Shown in pieces: positions 46,826 through 59,330 of a stretch of 64,000 bases of DNA (position 1 is its first letter; every line of letters begins with the position of its first letter). The stretch covers positions 19,096,501 through 19,160,500 of the forward strand of contig NC_071349.1 of assembly GCF_027744825.2 (NCBI RefSeq), given 5' to 3'. The position numbers and the translations under genes are program-made. This DNA comes from Synchiropus splendidus (Eukaryota; Chordata; Actinopteri; Syngnathiformes; Callionymidae). Below the pieces are notes generated by a model. That model was not told where the DNA came from. It was given only the letters and a program-made list of their open reading frames with translations, and did no database searches.

Positions 46826-47964
46826 CCTCTAGACAGAAAGTAGGGGGGGGGGAGCAGGCGAGATAAAGACGGAGGAGTAACCGGGAAAGAAATGAGAGAA
46901 GGACAGAATGAGGAATCCAGAGTTTTCATGGGACTGAGTGGAACAAAGTGATCCTGAGTGTGATAGAAGGGAGACGGTGTGGTCAAAGCAGGAAGGTGAG
47001 AAGGGGGAAGTAAAAGAGGGCGACAGAAAAGGAAAAGCCGGATCCATTACCGGGTCCACGCTCGGAGAGGGCGGCCCAGAACAAATGGACTGTAATTGCA
47101 CACAATCTGTCTTCAGAGCTCAATCACTCTGCCCCGCGGGGCCATTGGTGGAACACTTCTGTCTGGCTAATCTAATAACCTTCTCGCTCACCTTCCTCCC
47201 AGAAGAGACGTAGCCTCTCGCCTTGAACAGAGATGTGGCTCTCTGGAGGCCCGCGTGGTCGCAGTTAACCAGCTGCGCGTATTAGCATAAGGGAAGTTTG
47301 CTCTGAGAAACGACTCCTGTGATCTCAGCGTAGTACGTCTGTTAGCACCTGGACCACACCTGGGTCTCAGTTGTAACATGAATTATCTCAGTCGGTCATC
47401 TGTTATGGACAGTTTACATCTGGGCATCAACAAAAGAGTCGGGTCAGTCTTCAAAGCTCATTTCAATGAAGGCACATTCACACCAAACACCATTTAACGG
47501 GCTACTGAAAAATCAATGCAGGTTGTGCTCAAATGTTGCGCTGCAATGTGGGAGCAGGTCGTGTGACACGTTTGAAGCGAGTGGTTTCACTCTCCTGCAT
47601 GTTTTAAGTTGAAAAATCCAAATTCTGGCGACAAGCTGCGGCACGTTAACCAGAGGATGGTAGACACAAGATTGTCGTAACGCTTAGTTAGTTACGATAA
47701 TTATGGTTAAGATTACCTGGGGGAGGGGGTTCGTCTTGAAAATCGGACAAAAATTGGTGATCATCAGCATAATACCATTATTGTCGAATTATTCGTTCCC
47801 GACCCGAGCTGTTAACAAAACTAGATCGACAGAAAAACAAGGAAGCCAAGGCGGATGTTTGAGGGGCATTGAATTGTTGGCGATAAAATCTCATTTTTAT
47901 TCTGTGAGCAGTATCTGATCCTGTCATTTTATTAGGGTGATGTTTCTTTTGGGATTCTTCCGAT

Positions 47965-47984
47965 AAAAAAAAAAAAAAAAAAAA
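47965..47984. repeat. A20 homopolymer
   Basis: Twenty consecutive A. No retroposed sequence is recognisable immediately 5' of it on the plus strand. Confidence 0.9.
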
Positions 47985-49740
47985 CACCTTCATCTTTCAC
48001 GTTTTGAGTTCTTGCTTGTTGTGATGGCTCCACCTTGTTTTTCTCGTTCGGTGGTGAGGCGGAATCTTCTGCTGTGTGGTGATAAATGGGAGACTTTTCA
48101 TATTCAAGTGCTGAAATATTTATGGTTTAGAAAATCCTTCTGTGTGAGGCCCCCGTAACGCGACTTGAGAAGGACATCCTGGAAACCAGCAGATAATGTC
48201 TGTCACAAGGTCATGTTTGTCTGACTGTACCTTGGGAATTTTGTTTTCCAAGTACGTCTAATATTTGTTTCCGAGAAATATTATGGTATAGGCATTTATT
48301 TTATTGTCAATGTGTAGTAGTTCTATGATATCACATATATACAGATTTCACTTGTTTCAATGTAAATTATTCCACTTAATTCTGGACTTACTTTTACAAT
48401 ATTTTGAGGCCAGCCGGTCACAGAAAAGACCCTCCTGGTGTCTCCTGACTGGTTGAAGTTGAGGTTTTGTAGCACAGTGAGGTTCCTACTGACGGATGCC
48501 TGGTTGTGCTCAATCGCCTCAGTGCAGCGCTCGACTTCTCTCATGAAAACCTCCCCGGCTCAGCTGCGATGACGTGTGGCACAGCAACAAGGGCAGCTGG
48601 AGGTTGGGTCCGCGGAGGTCAGCCAGAAAAAAAATTTGGAATTTGAAGCTCAGATGGATAAAGTTTTGAACAAAAGATTATTCATGTGTTTGTCTCAGTT
48701 CTATTCTTCAAGCCACGGCTGCGTCTCAGAGACTTAATGCCTCCAGGTGTGTGTGAATCTAATCCTGAGGTCATCCATCTGTGCGTGCACGAGCGCAGGA
48801 CAGACACGCGCCTCTCCTCCTCTCTCTGGGTCTGTGCAACTGTTGATTCCGTGCGAGTGCTCATGTCACTTCCTATCGAGCGTCCGGGGATAAAGTCCGC
48901 GGAGGAAGCTCAGGTACTGAAGGCCGCCCATGCGTGTGGAGCACTGAGACAAACATCCATCGCCATCCAATAACAATGTTAGCTCTTCCGATCTAGTGGA
49001 AATCTCTTGATGTTCTTTGAGGGGATGAACACGGCTGCCTCTTTGGTTAAGTGCCAGTTCTCTCTCCCGCCATCAAATACGTTCTTGGCCACTGCACATG
49101 GAAATCACTCACAGGACAAGGAGCAAGGCGAGCTTTGCAAGTCCGGATCAGATGAATTGGGTGTAATGAGAAAATGTTTCCCCGTGTGGATGTTGTTATG
49201 AGGAACAGTCAGAACGGACCTGATGTCATCCGCAGCACATTCGCTCCACACGACCCCTGATGCGCCGCTGACGTCATCCTGGGGGTGAACTGGTGGGTGA
49301 CTCACGAAAACGGTTGAACAAAGTTTCAAAGGAAACCCTGGCGGGGAGGCTGGGCGCCGGAGCGGTGGCTGGTTTCTGCCAGAAAAAAACAGTCTCTCAA
49401 GCCATGTGGACGATTAAAATAATGGATCAGAAAGGCAGAATTGTGGCCCTTTATTGAGACATTCTTGCTCATAGCCTGTCACATATCGACTATTGTCAGA
49501 CAGGCTTTAGGATTCCAGAGTTGATGTCAGCCTTCTGCGTGGCATTAGGCTTTTCACTGGAGTCCCACGTGTGCCCCCCAGTTGTCACCTGGTGTGTATA
49601 GCACCACACTGAATACACCAAGTACATGAATCCGATTGTTTCGCAGCAAAACCTTTAGGAGCACCGCCTTATATCAGAACCCTAACGTCAACCACTGGCT
49701 TTGATGGTGGTGAATAAATAATGCTTGGAGAAAACAAAAT

Positions 49741-49854
49741 AAAACACCCATAAAAAAAAAAAAAGAAAAACGGTGTTTGCATTCAGCTGCTGTGGGACGA
49801 CCAAAGACGTCAAGTCATGTACATGAAATTTACTCAAGAAAAAAAGAAAAAGAA
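49741..49854. other. A-rich low-copy DNA
   Basis: A-rich sequence with an A12 run near 49754. May be a further 5' part of repeat D2, but no match to copy 1 is clear. Confidence 0.4.
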
Positions 49855-50250
49855 AAAACTGTTGAGAAAATTGGGAAAACATCATGAATAAAATTTGGAA
49901 AAAAATAAATATAATAAAATGTCTAAATATCATAAAATATTTTCTTTTTCATAAATAAACTCAACAGAAGATAAGTAAAGTGAAAATGAAAGTATGGCCA
50001 TAAAATGTTCTCAATTTCAAAAAGTGCCCCAACAGGTGAACAGTTTTCACTGTTGGCGGCGCCATCACTTTCTTATTCATACTTGGTAACTCTCACAAAT
50101 TTGCAGCTGTGCCAGTCAATTCAACGACTCACTACTGCCACCGTATTTGGCAAGTGTATTAAAACTGAGCGTCTCGTGGCATGAAACAAAAAACATATAG
50201 CGGTCCACTAGGGGGCGCTCGGCCTGATGGTTAAGAATCGCTGCTCTACG
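49855..50250 (+). repeat. Dispersed repeat D2, copy 2
   Basis: Second copy of the repeat at 32455-32765. It carries AAATAAATATAATAAAATG, TAAATATCATAAAATATT, CACTAGGGGGCGCTCGG and GATGGTTAAGAATCGCTG. It has about 80 bp of extra sequence before the right part. Confidence 0.6.
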
Positions 50251-51144
50251 ACATGTCAGAAGTGATGACTTATTAAAAGGCATTTCTGACCTGTTTATAT
50301 CAATATATTGGTCAAAATTGTGAAGCTACTGTCCACATGACAGAGCATTTCTTCTACTTGGAAAACAAAGAAGTGGATCCCGATGCTTTGCTCCTCAGCA
50401 GCAGAGCTCCGCTTCCAGCGTCACTGGAGATGAGGCCTCTCACTCGCCGACACACAAGAACCGCGGCTGGAGGACTGCTGACTGTACCAAGACTTCGTTT
50501 GTTCTTATTCCATGGGATGGAGAAATGTGATTCTCCTTCCCACAGAAGCGTGAGCCGATGATTCACGGCTCTCGAATACGACTCCGTAGAATGTTGATGA
50601 GGAAAGCTAATCTGCAGTCCGGAATATTCATGTGTCTGAGGGGGTGAAGGCAAGAGCGGCGCCAGGCTGCTGTTGGAGCAACAAATGAATAGGAAGGCGG
50701 CCATTGTTTCTGCTGCTGGGCGAGAATTCCCTCATTAGGATTCAAGAAGTTGTGCAGTACAGATGCCTGGGCTCCAGTGGAGACTGAAGACTCCTGGCTG
50801 TCGAATTAACTCCTGCTAAACAGCGTTTGGCCTGTTGCAATGCGCAGAACAAGAATTTTTAAACGTTTGTCAGTGTCAGGGATTTTTCTTTTCAATGAGA
50901 AAAATCAGAAAACATGGTGTTAAATTAGAGCGGATTAGTTTGGAAAAGCTCCACGAGCTGTGAAACGCTCGCAGGACGGCAAAACAAGAGACGTCACGAA
51001 AACAAGCGGTGCATTTTGTCCAGTGGATTTTTGTAATTGATGCAAGTGGGTGTGCAGCTTAGCAAATGTAGGAGTTGAGTCAGAGGCATCCTGGCTCCAC
51101 GCCTGGGTCACCATCTGGCTCAGGACTCAGGGGCGTCACTCCTG
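50251..51144. other. Low-copy DNA, nothing recognised
   Basis: Frames on both strands around 50337-50745 reach 116 codons without a recognisable domain. Confidence 0.5.
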
Positions 51145-51420
51145 GAGGCCTCATGACATGGTGCCATCGTAGAACTGCAGGGACCACCTTCAAAGTGGGT
51201 GTGGTTGAAGGGCCAGTCATGCTGCCTTTTACATACAAAAATAATGCTACCGTCACTGATCACATGCTTCCATGTGTTCTTTACATTTGTGTTGCTATTC
51301 ACCTTTGTATCCACCAGGGGGAGCAGCCCAGAGTCAAAGGTTTATGGCAACAACAAACTCCAAAACAAACAAGGCGCCCGTGGAAGAAGTATTGACCATG
51401 TCCCTCTTTATTGAAAGAGA
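51145..51420 (+). repeat. Third copy of the large inverted-repeat arm
   Basis: Matches the left arm at 4738-5165 in the same orientation. Shared pieces include TACCGTCACTGATCACATGC, CTTCCATGTGTTCTTTAC, CCACCAGGGGG, GGTTTATGGCAACAACAAAC and GAAGAAGTATTGA. It has no inverted partner nearby and lacks the F1-derived tip. The element therefore also occurs as a solo arm. Confidence 0.75.
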
Positions 51421-52858
51421 ACATGACGTGGATGTTTGGTTGCTTGCAACTGAACATGATAATTTAATGGGCTATGGTTGGTTTCTGAGGAAAATTGCTC
51501 TGTTTCAGGACTTAAATTGACTGATTGAGCCGTTTATCGTCACATGAATATAACCAAATTACACATGTCCCCTCCCACACAAACAACACGCGATCCATGC
51601 GCATCATCCGCCAAATAGCAAAGCAGAAAACATAACATTATCAGTATTTAAATGTATCAAATAAAACTATAATAAAAGTGCAATGTAAGGTCCATTTCCA
51701 GACAAACAGGATGCGCTGGTGACTACGGTGATTCAGAGAGTGAATAGCAGAAATGTAGCTGATCACAGTGCAAAAGTCTTGCCAAGAATATATGTTGAAA
51801 AGTTGAGCACGCTCCTGGTCGACCACTGCCCCCAGTAAAACTGAGCCCACACTGTCTGATCGTGTGTTGTTCCTGGTTCACACTGAATATTTCCATCCGC
51901 CAGTATGGATAAAACGGTCTGTGCGTCAGCGTCTGTCCACAGAACAACAGAAGACTAGGTGAATTCCAGTGTCACTTGTGTGTCGCGCGCGCTTACGTGA
52001 CATTGCAGCTCCAATTCAGCACTAGTTCTTGGACCACAGTGGAGCAGGTTTAGCAACTGGCCCCTTGTCCCACAGAACATGTAATGGAAACACCCAATAC
52101 GAGTTCTAGGACTTGGTAGATCTTGGGTGAACAGATACCATGGAAAAGGGTCTCAATTGGAGGTCTGGGTTTGAGCCAGTTCTGACGCAAACACCGGATG
52201 AAGTCACCAATCCATTGCTTTCAACTGGCGAAAACATTGAGTTCAAAATATGTTCCTTCATCGATCAGAAAGTTTGGGATCCACGGAGAGATGCGGTAAA
52301 GAACCCCCCGACCTACAACTCAACATGAAGTGAAAGTGAAAGCTGACGTCAACCCGGGTCATTCAGACGGCTTGAAAAGTTCACTTTCGTCCCCCATGGT
52401 TGACAAGCAGTCATGTATTCCGAGAGGCAAGTGCGCCTTAACAAACCTTTTCCATTACCGTAATGATCCTTATGACTGAACACCTCAGCAGCGGGAGGCG
52501 CAGCGGAAACCTTGCTACACTGCAGCCATTAACTTTCTCCCCAAGAGTCTGCCAGAATCAGATCAAGGACAGGAGAGGCTACGCACGGCAATGCAGCCGG
52601 CCATCGATCACGGCACCGGGGCCACCAGAAATAATCCAATCCAGGGAGTTTCCCGCTCTTATTGAGAATTCATCTTAAAAACAGGAGTCAAGTCGAGCTT
52701 CAGGATTCAGACGGGAAAAAGTGCAAGAAACGTTGGCGAACATAAGAAAACAGAAAAGTAAAAGTAAGAGTCTTCCTCTTGACTCCTTAATATTAAAGTC
52801 CTCTCATACGCAGCACATTTGGCTTCATTACTTGGAACACAGTTCCAAATACTTCCAA
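51421..52858. other. Low-copy DNA, nothing recognised
   Basis: No supported gene. No known repeat found. Confidence 0.5.
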
Positions 52859-52916
52859 ACACATTCTCACTCTTGACATACCGACTATCATCAAGTGGAC
52901 TTTCAAGTCCCAGGTT
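52859..52916 (+). repeat. Short dispersed repeat D3, copy 2
   Basis: Pairs with 34401-34464 through CATTCTCACTC and AAGTGGACTTTCAAGTCC. Sequence continuing to the right is not shared. Confidence 0.45.
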
Positions 52917-55900
52917 GACAGAGAAGTCGACCTTGGTGACACACCTGCCTTTCATCTGAGCCTCGTCTTCCCATGGCATTTCCTGGCGCCGCAGGCAGCA
53001 CTTAACCGAACCGTGCCACGTCTTGAAAGAGATTGGTACGAACCGCACATTCACTCATGAGGCAAAGTTACTGGAACTGCTACATATACCATGCTGGTTA
53101 ACATCAGTAGCGTAGAATCAATGAGACCTTAGGGTTGAACCCCACCAGTCTATATTCCATTGACACTCCTCAGGCTGCTTTTGTCATGAACTATAGGTCG
53201 TGACTTGAAGAGCAAGAGGCTGAAATGACTTTCCTTCACAGAGTGTCGGACTCCTCAGCTGAAGAAGCTCAGACGAGTCAGGTCAGGAAACTCAGGTGAG
53301 GCAGGCACGTCCAACTGCAGGGAGTCAGACGGAGTGGGCCCCTGCAACCTGCTGACTCTTTCCAAACCTTCCCCAGTGTCAGCACATTTCATTGAACAAG
53401 CAGCTTCGACGACAGAGCCGAGCATTCAGATCGCCTTACGTGCGCTTTGCTCCGCCTACGTGACGAGCGACTTGCATCTCACCCACTTCCAATCATTAGA
53501 CATCCATCAAGTCTTAAGTGGGCTTTAAAAACACTTTCCATCTCTTCATATTTCAGCTCCTTTTTATGTAGCCATCTGAGTGCAGTAATAGCTTTGTCAT
53601 TGTCAGAGTAGACTCAACAAGTCGGTTTAGTCATTGAATTGAGAGCAGAGAAACGCTCATTTGATGCACTTCTTCCCAGCCCTCACTCAGCGGTGACGGT
53701 GTGCCGCCTCACTCCGAAGACGGCTCTGGTCCCACTGTACTGCACCAGTCAGACAAAACAGCACAAGTTAAACCTAGCGTGTAACGATTTACAGTAATCT
53801 GAAGCGATAATCGGCTCATTTTCAGTGGCCGATATGATGGCCGATATCCGACGCCTTCGCGGTGAGTAAGGTTTGAAACAACCTTTCATTTTCACTTCAT
53901 CAAACTGGCCCTTGGAAATGAGAGAGCGAACAGCAGACAGATCACTGGCAGACTGATGTTGAAATCTCACTGATGATATTTTCTAATGCCTAGAGGATTC
54001 GCGTTTTAGCTCGCAGCCGGTTCAAAGAATGAAACTTTTAAAGTGAAACAGTGGAATGTCAGTGAAGACGGTTGGAACACATCACTGTGTTCTTAACTCG
54101 TGTTCAGTGGGAACAAGCCTTGCTTTGAGCTGCCTGTTAGATCACAATCTATACCTGAACAGAGAAGAGCGTGATCACAGGAGAGGCTGCCGTTATCTGA
54201 CACAAAGCGCTCGACGTGCCCTCCGAGTCGCCGCGGCTGCTAAGCCTTTCTATTGGCAAACACATCAGGTTTACAGCCTTCTCTCTGAATCTCGGCTATC
54301 TGTTGCAAAGAGCCAGTGTACCCAACTAGACAGCACCATGTTTTCTGCACCTTTCTTCTCCCTTCAGAGGTTGGAGAACTGAGGCCGTGGGATACAGAAC
54401 GCAGCGTTCTCAGTGAGCAGCTTTGCTCTCTAAAGCCTCAGTGATTGCCCTCAAACCCTTTTGCCTGATGGCCGAACACGATTGCGAGCAATCGGATGTC
54501 ATCGTCTGCAGCCAAGTGGCGTCTTCTATGCCCCCCCCCCCACCACGGCGCCCGCTGGGTTGTAAGAGGTTTACTGCTTTTTCTTACCTCTCCCACTCCA
54601 TCCCACGCCTTCAGACCGCGCTCACCCTCTTGTCTTTTCTTAGCTCTCTCTCTCCAACTCTTCCAGGTTCGTGCAACAATTTCATTGCTGCTGCTGCTGA
54701 GGGGAGGCGTTCAACTGGTACATAATGTCTCTTGAGTATTTCTCACGCTAATGGAAAACACTCAAAAACGGCTCAGCATTCAATCATTCTCCTGGTGCGA
54801 GAAACACCATCAACATTTTGCCGCTGTAAGGGAAAATTCGTGCCAGAAGGATGCAACAGCGACTACTTTTTCATCACAACTTTGTGGCTCTTCAAAAAGC
54901 TCCAGGAAATATCCTGCAATCTTCGTGGTGCGATGATCTGACTTCCCTTCGATGACAACAACCCAATGTGAGATTGGGCATTTCGTCCCCGACTGCCTTA
55001 ACTTTAGTATAAAAAGCATGTCCTGTGTCCTGACAGGTGCTCGGGCGGGTCCATATTTCACAGTTGCATCCGTAATATCGGGTCAGAAATACGGACGGCG
55101 ACTGGGGAAATAAGAGATGCAGTGATTCATCGTGTTTTGCTCCAACACAAGGGCAACACGTCCGTGATGAAGCAGCGTAACCTTTCACAGGACCTTGCAA
55201 CAACTGTGGTCGATAAGAACATTTGTTGTGAACTTTTCCAACTCCGCGAGTCTTTGAGTTTTATGATACGTTCTGGGAAAATATAAAAAACAGCTACCCC
55301 TGCTTCAAAACGTCCAATTGTGACGGTTAAATTAGAAACGTGACACCGAGAGCACAGCCTTGACTGGAAGACTGGACAACTAGTGTCTGAGGGAGGGCTG
55401 TCCATTCCAGGACCAATGACCACTCCAGGGTCACCATGGAAACAAGATTGGACAGGATTGGTGGTTGGTAAGCAACTCTTCCTGTTTGAAACTGTCTCAG
55501 CCACACCTACGAAACAGTGCCTTCCTCAGTTTCAGGTCCAGTGTGATGTAATAACAGTTCAACTCGCCGAGTTACCAGGCTGGACATTTCACTGACTCAG
55601 ACCATGAAGAAAAATACGATGAAAATAAAAACCAAACATAACGAAAAAAAGAGACCAAATATAGTCACGCAAATATAAGCAAAAGACGAGGCCAGATCTA
55701 ACTAAAGTTCAGTATCCAACCAGATGCAAGTTAAAGTTGAGCTACTGTAGCACACACATGCAGCAACGTGTCAAAACTGGCCTGAGGCTTCAGTCGTTAG
55801 CAGCACTGAACTGTCAGCAACGTCAGCGCAAGGTTCCTGACACACATGCGGGAGTGACATCTGGACTCATCTCAGGAAGAAACTCAAGACGGTGGCTGGG

Positions 55901-56937
55901 CTTGCACAGCGACAATGGCTGGGAAAAACACCACAAACCATTTCATGCCACCATTGGCTTGTGTTTAGCAGCTAAACCTCTGTTCTGCTCTGAAGTCGAA
56001 AAAGATTCACGCAAATGATTTGCGGAAATTGGCAGGTGTTTTTCTCACAACGCCAACTAGAGGCCGGGCAGCTGTACTACATCATTGGCATCATTCTTCA
56101 ACACACCAGAGACACGCCACTGTGAAATTAGAGGAAACAACTTGTCGCCTTTCATGTCTCTGAAATGCGACTCGTAAATGTTCCTAATCTTTTCATACCA
56201 ATCAAAGAAAGGCGTTTGCCGCATCCCTTTCATCGTGTCCACGATAAACAGCTTGTGTTCTCCCATGCTGCAGTGATGTCCCAGTCAAGTTTAATCTTCA
56301 AAGAGATGTGGCTTGGCTGCGAGTCCTTCTTGAACTAAGACCTCTGTGCCGTGTCATCCACTGCAGTCTCTCCCCTCCGTTATATAAACACCAGCATGTT
56401 GAGGAGCCAGAACGTGAGAATGTAGAAACAGCGTGGAAAAATATTGTGTTTCCTTTGATACTTTTATGGCCTCTCTCTCTTTATTTATAGAGTTGTGGAA
56501 TAAGATATTTATAGTAATGATCCCCACAGGGAAGTCGGACGCCGCAGCCGCAGTCGTACATTATTTAGGATTTCTCCTTTTAAGAAATTAGGACAGCAGC
56601 ATGTCCTCCAGGGACCGGAAACACAGTTCTGATGACACCTCGATCAGCGGAGGATTCATTGTTCACATGAATAAAGAATGCTTCATCTGCTCTGTACGGG
56701 CTGTAATCTGGTGTGGCAGGCAATGGAGCTTCCCCACGGCGGCTCCCCCACTAGGCTTCCTTGATACTTCAAATTCAAGTCAAACCCTCACAACCTGAAC
56801 GGAGGAGTAGTTCAACTCAACCAGAAACTCCACCCCTCAGAACCTTGTGTGACAAGAAGATCCATGATGGCTGGTTGAGGTTGTTCCTTCATGCAATGAT
56901 TGACATACAAAGGGCTTCAAACTGGAGCCCCCACAGG
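52917..56937. other. Low-copy DNA, no gene recognised
   Basis: 4 kb. A CGATAATCGGC / GGCCGATATGATGGCCGATA stretch at about 53800-53850 resembles a fish repeat rich in GGCCGATA motifs, too short to assign. A C-run lies near 54530. The 125-codon reverse frame ending at 55504 and the 108-codon forward frame at 54056 have no recognisable domain. Confidence 0.5.
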
Positions 56938-57130
56938 CAGGGACGCACTGATGAAGCTTCATGAAACAGTGTCGCCAATTTCAGAAGTTGGTCGGTGCCA
57001 CCCTTGGTTTAAAAATGATGTGAGGCTTCTTTGAAACGGTCGTTCAAAACCAAAGGTTTTAGAGGAGAGAGCGCCATCAAGTGGGCTCTGAAAATGAGGG
57101 CACTGTTTCATGAAGCCTCATGAGCCAATT
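56938..57130 (+). mobile_element. F1 MITE, array unit 1
   Basis: Left tip CAGGGACGCACTGATGAAGC. Core TTTAAAAATGATGTGAGG. Right arm AGCGCCATCAAGTGGGC, ending CATGAGCCAATTG. The AGTGGGC variant CATCAAGTGG is shared with unit 2. Confidence 0.87.
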
Positions 57131-57168
57131 GATAACGACAGGTTGATGACCTCAGCTGAGTTGAGAGA

Positions 57169-57363
57169 GTGATGGACTGATGAGGCTTCATGAAACAGTG
57201 TCCTCAATTTCAGAGGTCGGTCGGTGTCACTTTTGGTTTAAGATTGATGTGAGGTTTCATTGAAAAGGTTGTTCAAATCCAAAGGTTTTAGAGGAGAGAG
57301 CGCCATCAAGTGGGCTCTGAAAATGAGGGCACTGTTACATGAAGCCTCATGAACCCATGACTA
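57169..57363 (+). mobile_element. F1 MITE, array unit 2
   Basis: Left tip GTGATGGACTGATGAGGC. Both arms complete. Right tip CCCATGACTAC. One base change turns TTTCATGAAG into TTACATGAAG. Confidence 0.88.
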
Positions 57364-57397
57364 CAAACAGGTCAATGACCTCAGCTAAGTTGAGAGC

Positions 57398-57514
57398 GTG
57401 ATGGACTGATGAGGCTTCATGAAACAATGTCCTCAATTTCAGAGGTCGGTAGGTGCCGCTCTTGGTTTAAGAATGATGTGAGGTTTCATTGAAATGGGCA
57501 AAAGGTTTTAGAGA
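57398..57514 (+). mobile_element. F1 MITE, array unit 3, truncated
   Basis: The left arm and core are present to AAAAGGTTTTAGAGA, then the sequence jumps into the spacer (AAACAGGTCAATGACCTC). The entire right arm is deleted. Confidence 0.85.
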
Positions 57515-57547
57515 AAACAGGTCAATGACCTCAGCTAAGTTGAGAGA

Positions 57548-57708
57548 GTGATGGGCTGATGAAGCTTCATGAAACGGTGTCCTTGAGCTCAGTAAAATTG
57601 ATGCATTGAAATGATCGTTTGAGTCCAAAGATTTTACAGCAGAGAGTGCCATCTAGTGGACCCTGAAAATGAGGGCAATGTTTCATGAAGCCTCATGAGC
57701 CCATCACA
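57548..57708 (+). mobile_element. F1 MITE, array unit 4
   Basis: Left tip GTGATGGGCTGATGAAGC. Part of the left arm and early core are deleted. The right arm AGTGCCATCTAGTGGAC is intact and ends CCCATCACA. This unit has the ancestral TCTAGTGG rather than the TCAAGTGG of units 1 and 2. Confidence 0.87.
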
Positions 57709-58321
57709 ATGGAGAGTTACTGTAATACACAGTAATACGCAGTCGGCCATTCTGCTTAAGTATGTAGCACCAAAAAGTAAAATGGAAGTGATTCAAACTG
57801 GGTGCACGGTGTTTACAACATATTCACCGAGGTGTTTCCTCATTCATGCTGACACAAGTTGAACGCACCTTTTCTGGTCTGATACTAATAAGACCAGGGC
57901 AAATATAAACTCCCCACTGGACTCTGCTTGCATGAGCTTTCTGCTTCACTGGGCAATCGTCGGAAAACAGGCTTTTTTGGCTGGCAAATATTAGGACGAA
58001 TGATCGGACTGACAAACACAAAGAGCTTTGAGAAAGAGACGGCGTCACCAGTGAGCACGTCTCCAACGCCCTCTCACGCCTGTGCATCACGCACCAACTC
58101 ATGCAGGAGTAGTTCAAAATATACAGTGGCATTACCACGTGCTTCTATAACAGGAGAGCAGGAGCGGCTGCTGTCACTGTCATGAGGAAGTCGGTCTGTG
58201 AAACCAACAGTGCTGGATCATCACATCTTTATTAACAAGGTTTCCCGCAAGCTGAAGCCAAACCAGCCTGTAGAGACGAGCAATCCTTTCATCTTCATGT
58301 GTTTAGGTTGGATGATACTTC
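57709..58321. other. Low-copy DNA, nothing recognised
   Basis: Short frames on both strands (to 104 codons) lack any recognisable domain. Confidence 0.5.
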
Positions 58322-59330
58322 TAGTTTACGTTTAGAGACATCAAGTCCTATTTTAGGAACAAATCGATGCAAAAGCCTGCTCCAGAGCTCGACTGAATCC
58401 TCCAATAACAAGCTGGATTTATATCGTAGTGTTCATACAACGTGATTGCAACTCTAGGTGATTTACATCTATGTGTTTGTCATTTAAATAAAGTTAAGAT
58501 CAGAGAAAAAATATGGGCTGCTATTTAGTTACTTGTTTAGTGTTTGTATTCAAAGACAGTTCGAGACTGAGGAAAAAAATGAGCAATGAATGATTTATCA
58601 TTTAAATAAAGTTATGGATTGAAGGAAAAAGAGGTTTTTGTCATTTTTATAGTTACGGACAGAAAGAAATGTGATCTTCTATTTTTTTTCATTGTTTAAG
58701 CTATGGATGAAGAAAACAATATGGACTGCTAAATGTTTTTATCGTGAGAGATATCAAGTCCTGTTCTGGGAACAAGTCGATGCAAAAGCCTGAGCTCCTG
58801 AGCTCCAGTGAATCCACCAATAACAAGCTGTAATTCACATAGTACAGTTCATATGACGCGAGTCCAACTCTAGGTGATTTACACCCATGAAAAATGTGAG
58901 CTGCAAGTTATGGACCAGGAAAAACAATATGGTATTTGTTCACTTATTTATCTTTTGCCTTTAAAGAAAGTTTTGGACTGAGGAAAAAAAATAAAATAAA
59001 AATAACGAATAAAGTTATGGACAGAAAAAAGATGTTTGTTGTTTTTATGACGTTGATGTTATTAAAAAAAATGCCAGCTTCCAATTTTTTCCATTGTTTA
59101 AGTTTTGCATGAAGAAAACCAGCTAAATGTTTTTGTCGTCAAAATAAAGTTATGGACAGAAAGAAAAATAAGTTTTGTCATTTTAATAAAGTTATAGAAA
59201 GAAAAAAAATGTGACCATCTACTCATTCATTGTTTCAGTAAAGCTTTAAGCTTTGGATGAAGAAAACAGGGAGAGCTGCTAAATGTTTTTGTCATTTAGA
59301 TAAAGCTAGAGAAAAGAATGTGAGCAGCTG
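58322..59330. repeat. Complex AT-rich tandem repeat, ~413-bp unit with sub-repeats
   Basis: GAGACATCAAGTCCTATTTT at 58335 recurs as GAGATATCAAGTCCTGTTCT at 58748. The following roughly 150 bp (TCGATGCAAAAGCCTG, CCAATAACAAGCTG, CAACTCTAGGTGATTTACA) is shared between them. The remainder is built from shorter units beginning AATAAAGTTATGGACAGAAA (near 58606, 59008, 59143) and continuing ATGAAGAAAAC and GCTAAATGTTTTTGTC. No coding capacity. Confidence 0.8.

Larger units (their letters stand above)
45407..49740. other. Low-copy DNA, no gene recognised
   Basis: 4.3 kb without a supported gene. It includes a duplicated 16-mer (46538 and 46810) and an A20 run at 47965-47984. The 47030-47180 stretch is mixed-composition low-copy DNA. 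Overlapping frames on both strands near 46338-47213 are purine/pyrimidine-biased shadows. Confidence 0.5.
56938..57708 (+). repeat. Tandem array of four F1 copies with shared spacers
   Basis: Four F1 copies in the same orientation, separated by a common spacer with GACCTCAGCTAAGTTGAGAG. The period from the second to the third unit is 229 bp (GATGGACTGAT at 57171 and 57400). The third unit is internally deleted, giving a 150-bp step to the fourth. The spacer duplication shows that whole element-plus-flank units were copied, not four independent insertions. Confidence 0.9.

Noticed and set aside
56938..57708. Tandem F1 units as a CRISPR-like or tRNA array
   Set aside because: The units are palindromic MITEs with duplicated spacers, no cloverleaf, and no A/B box spacing.
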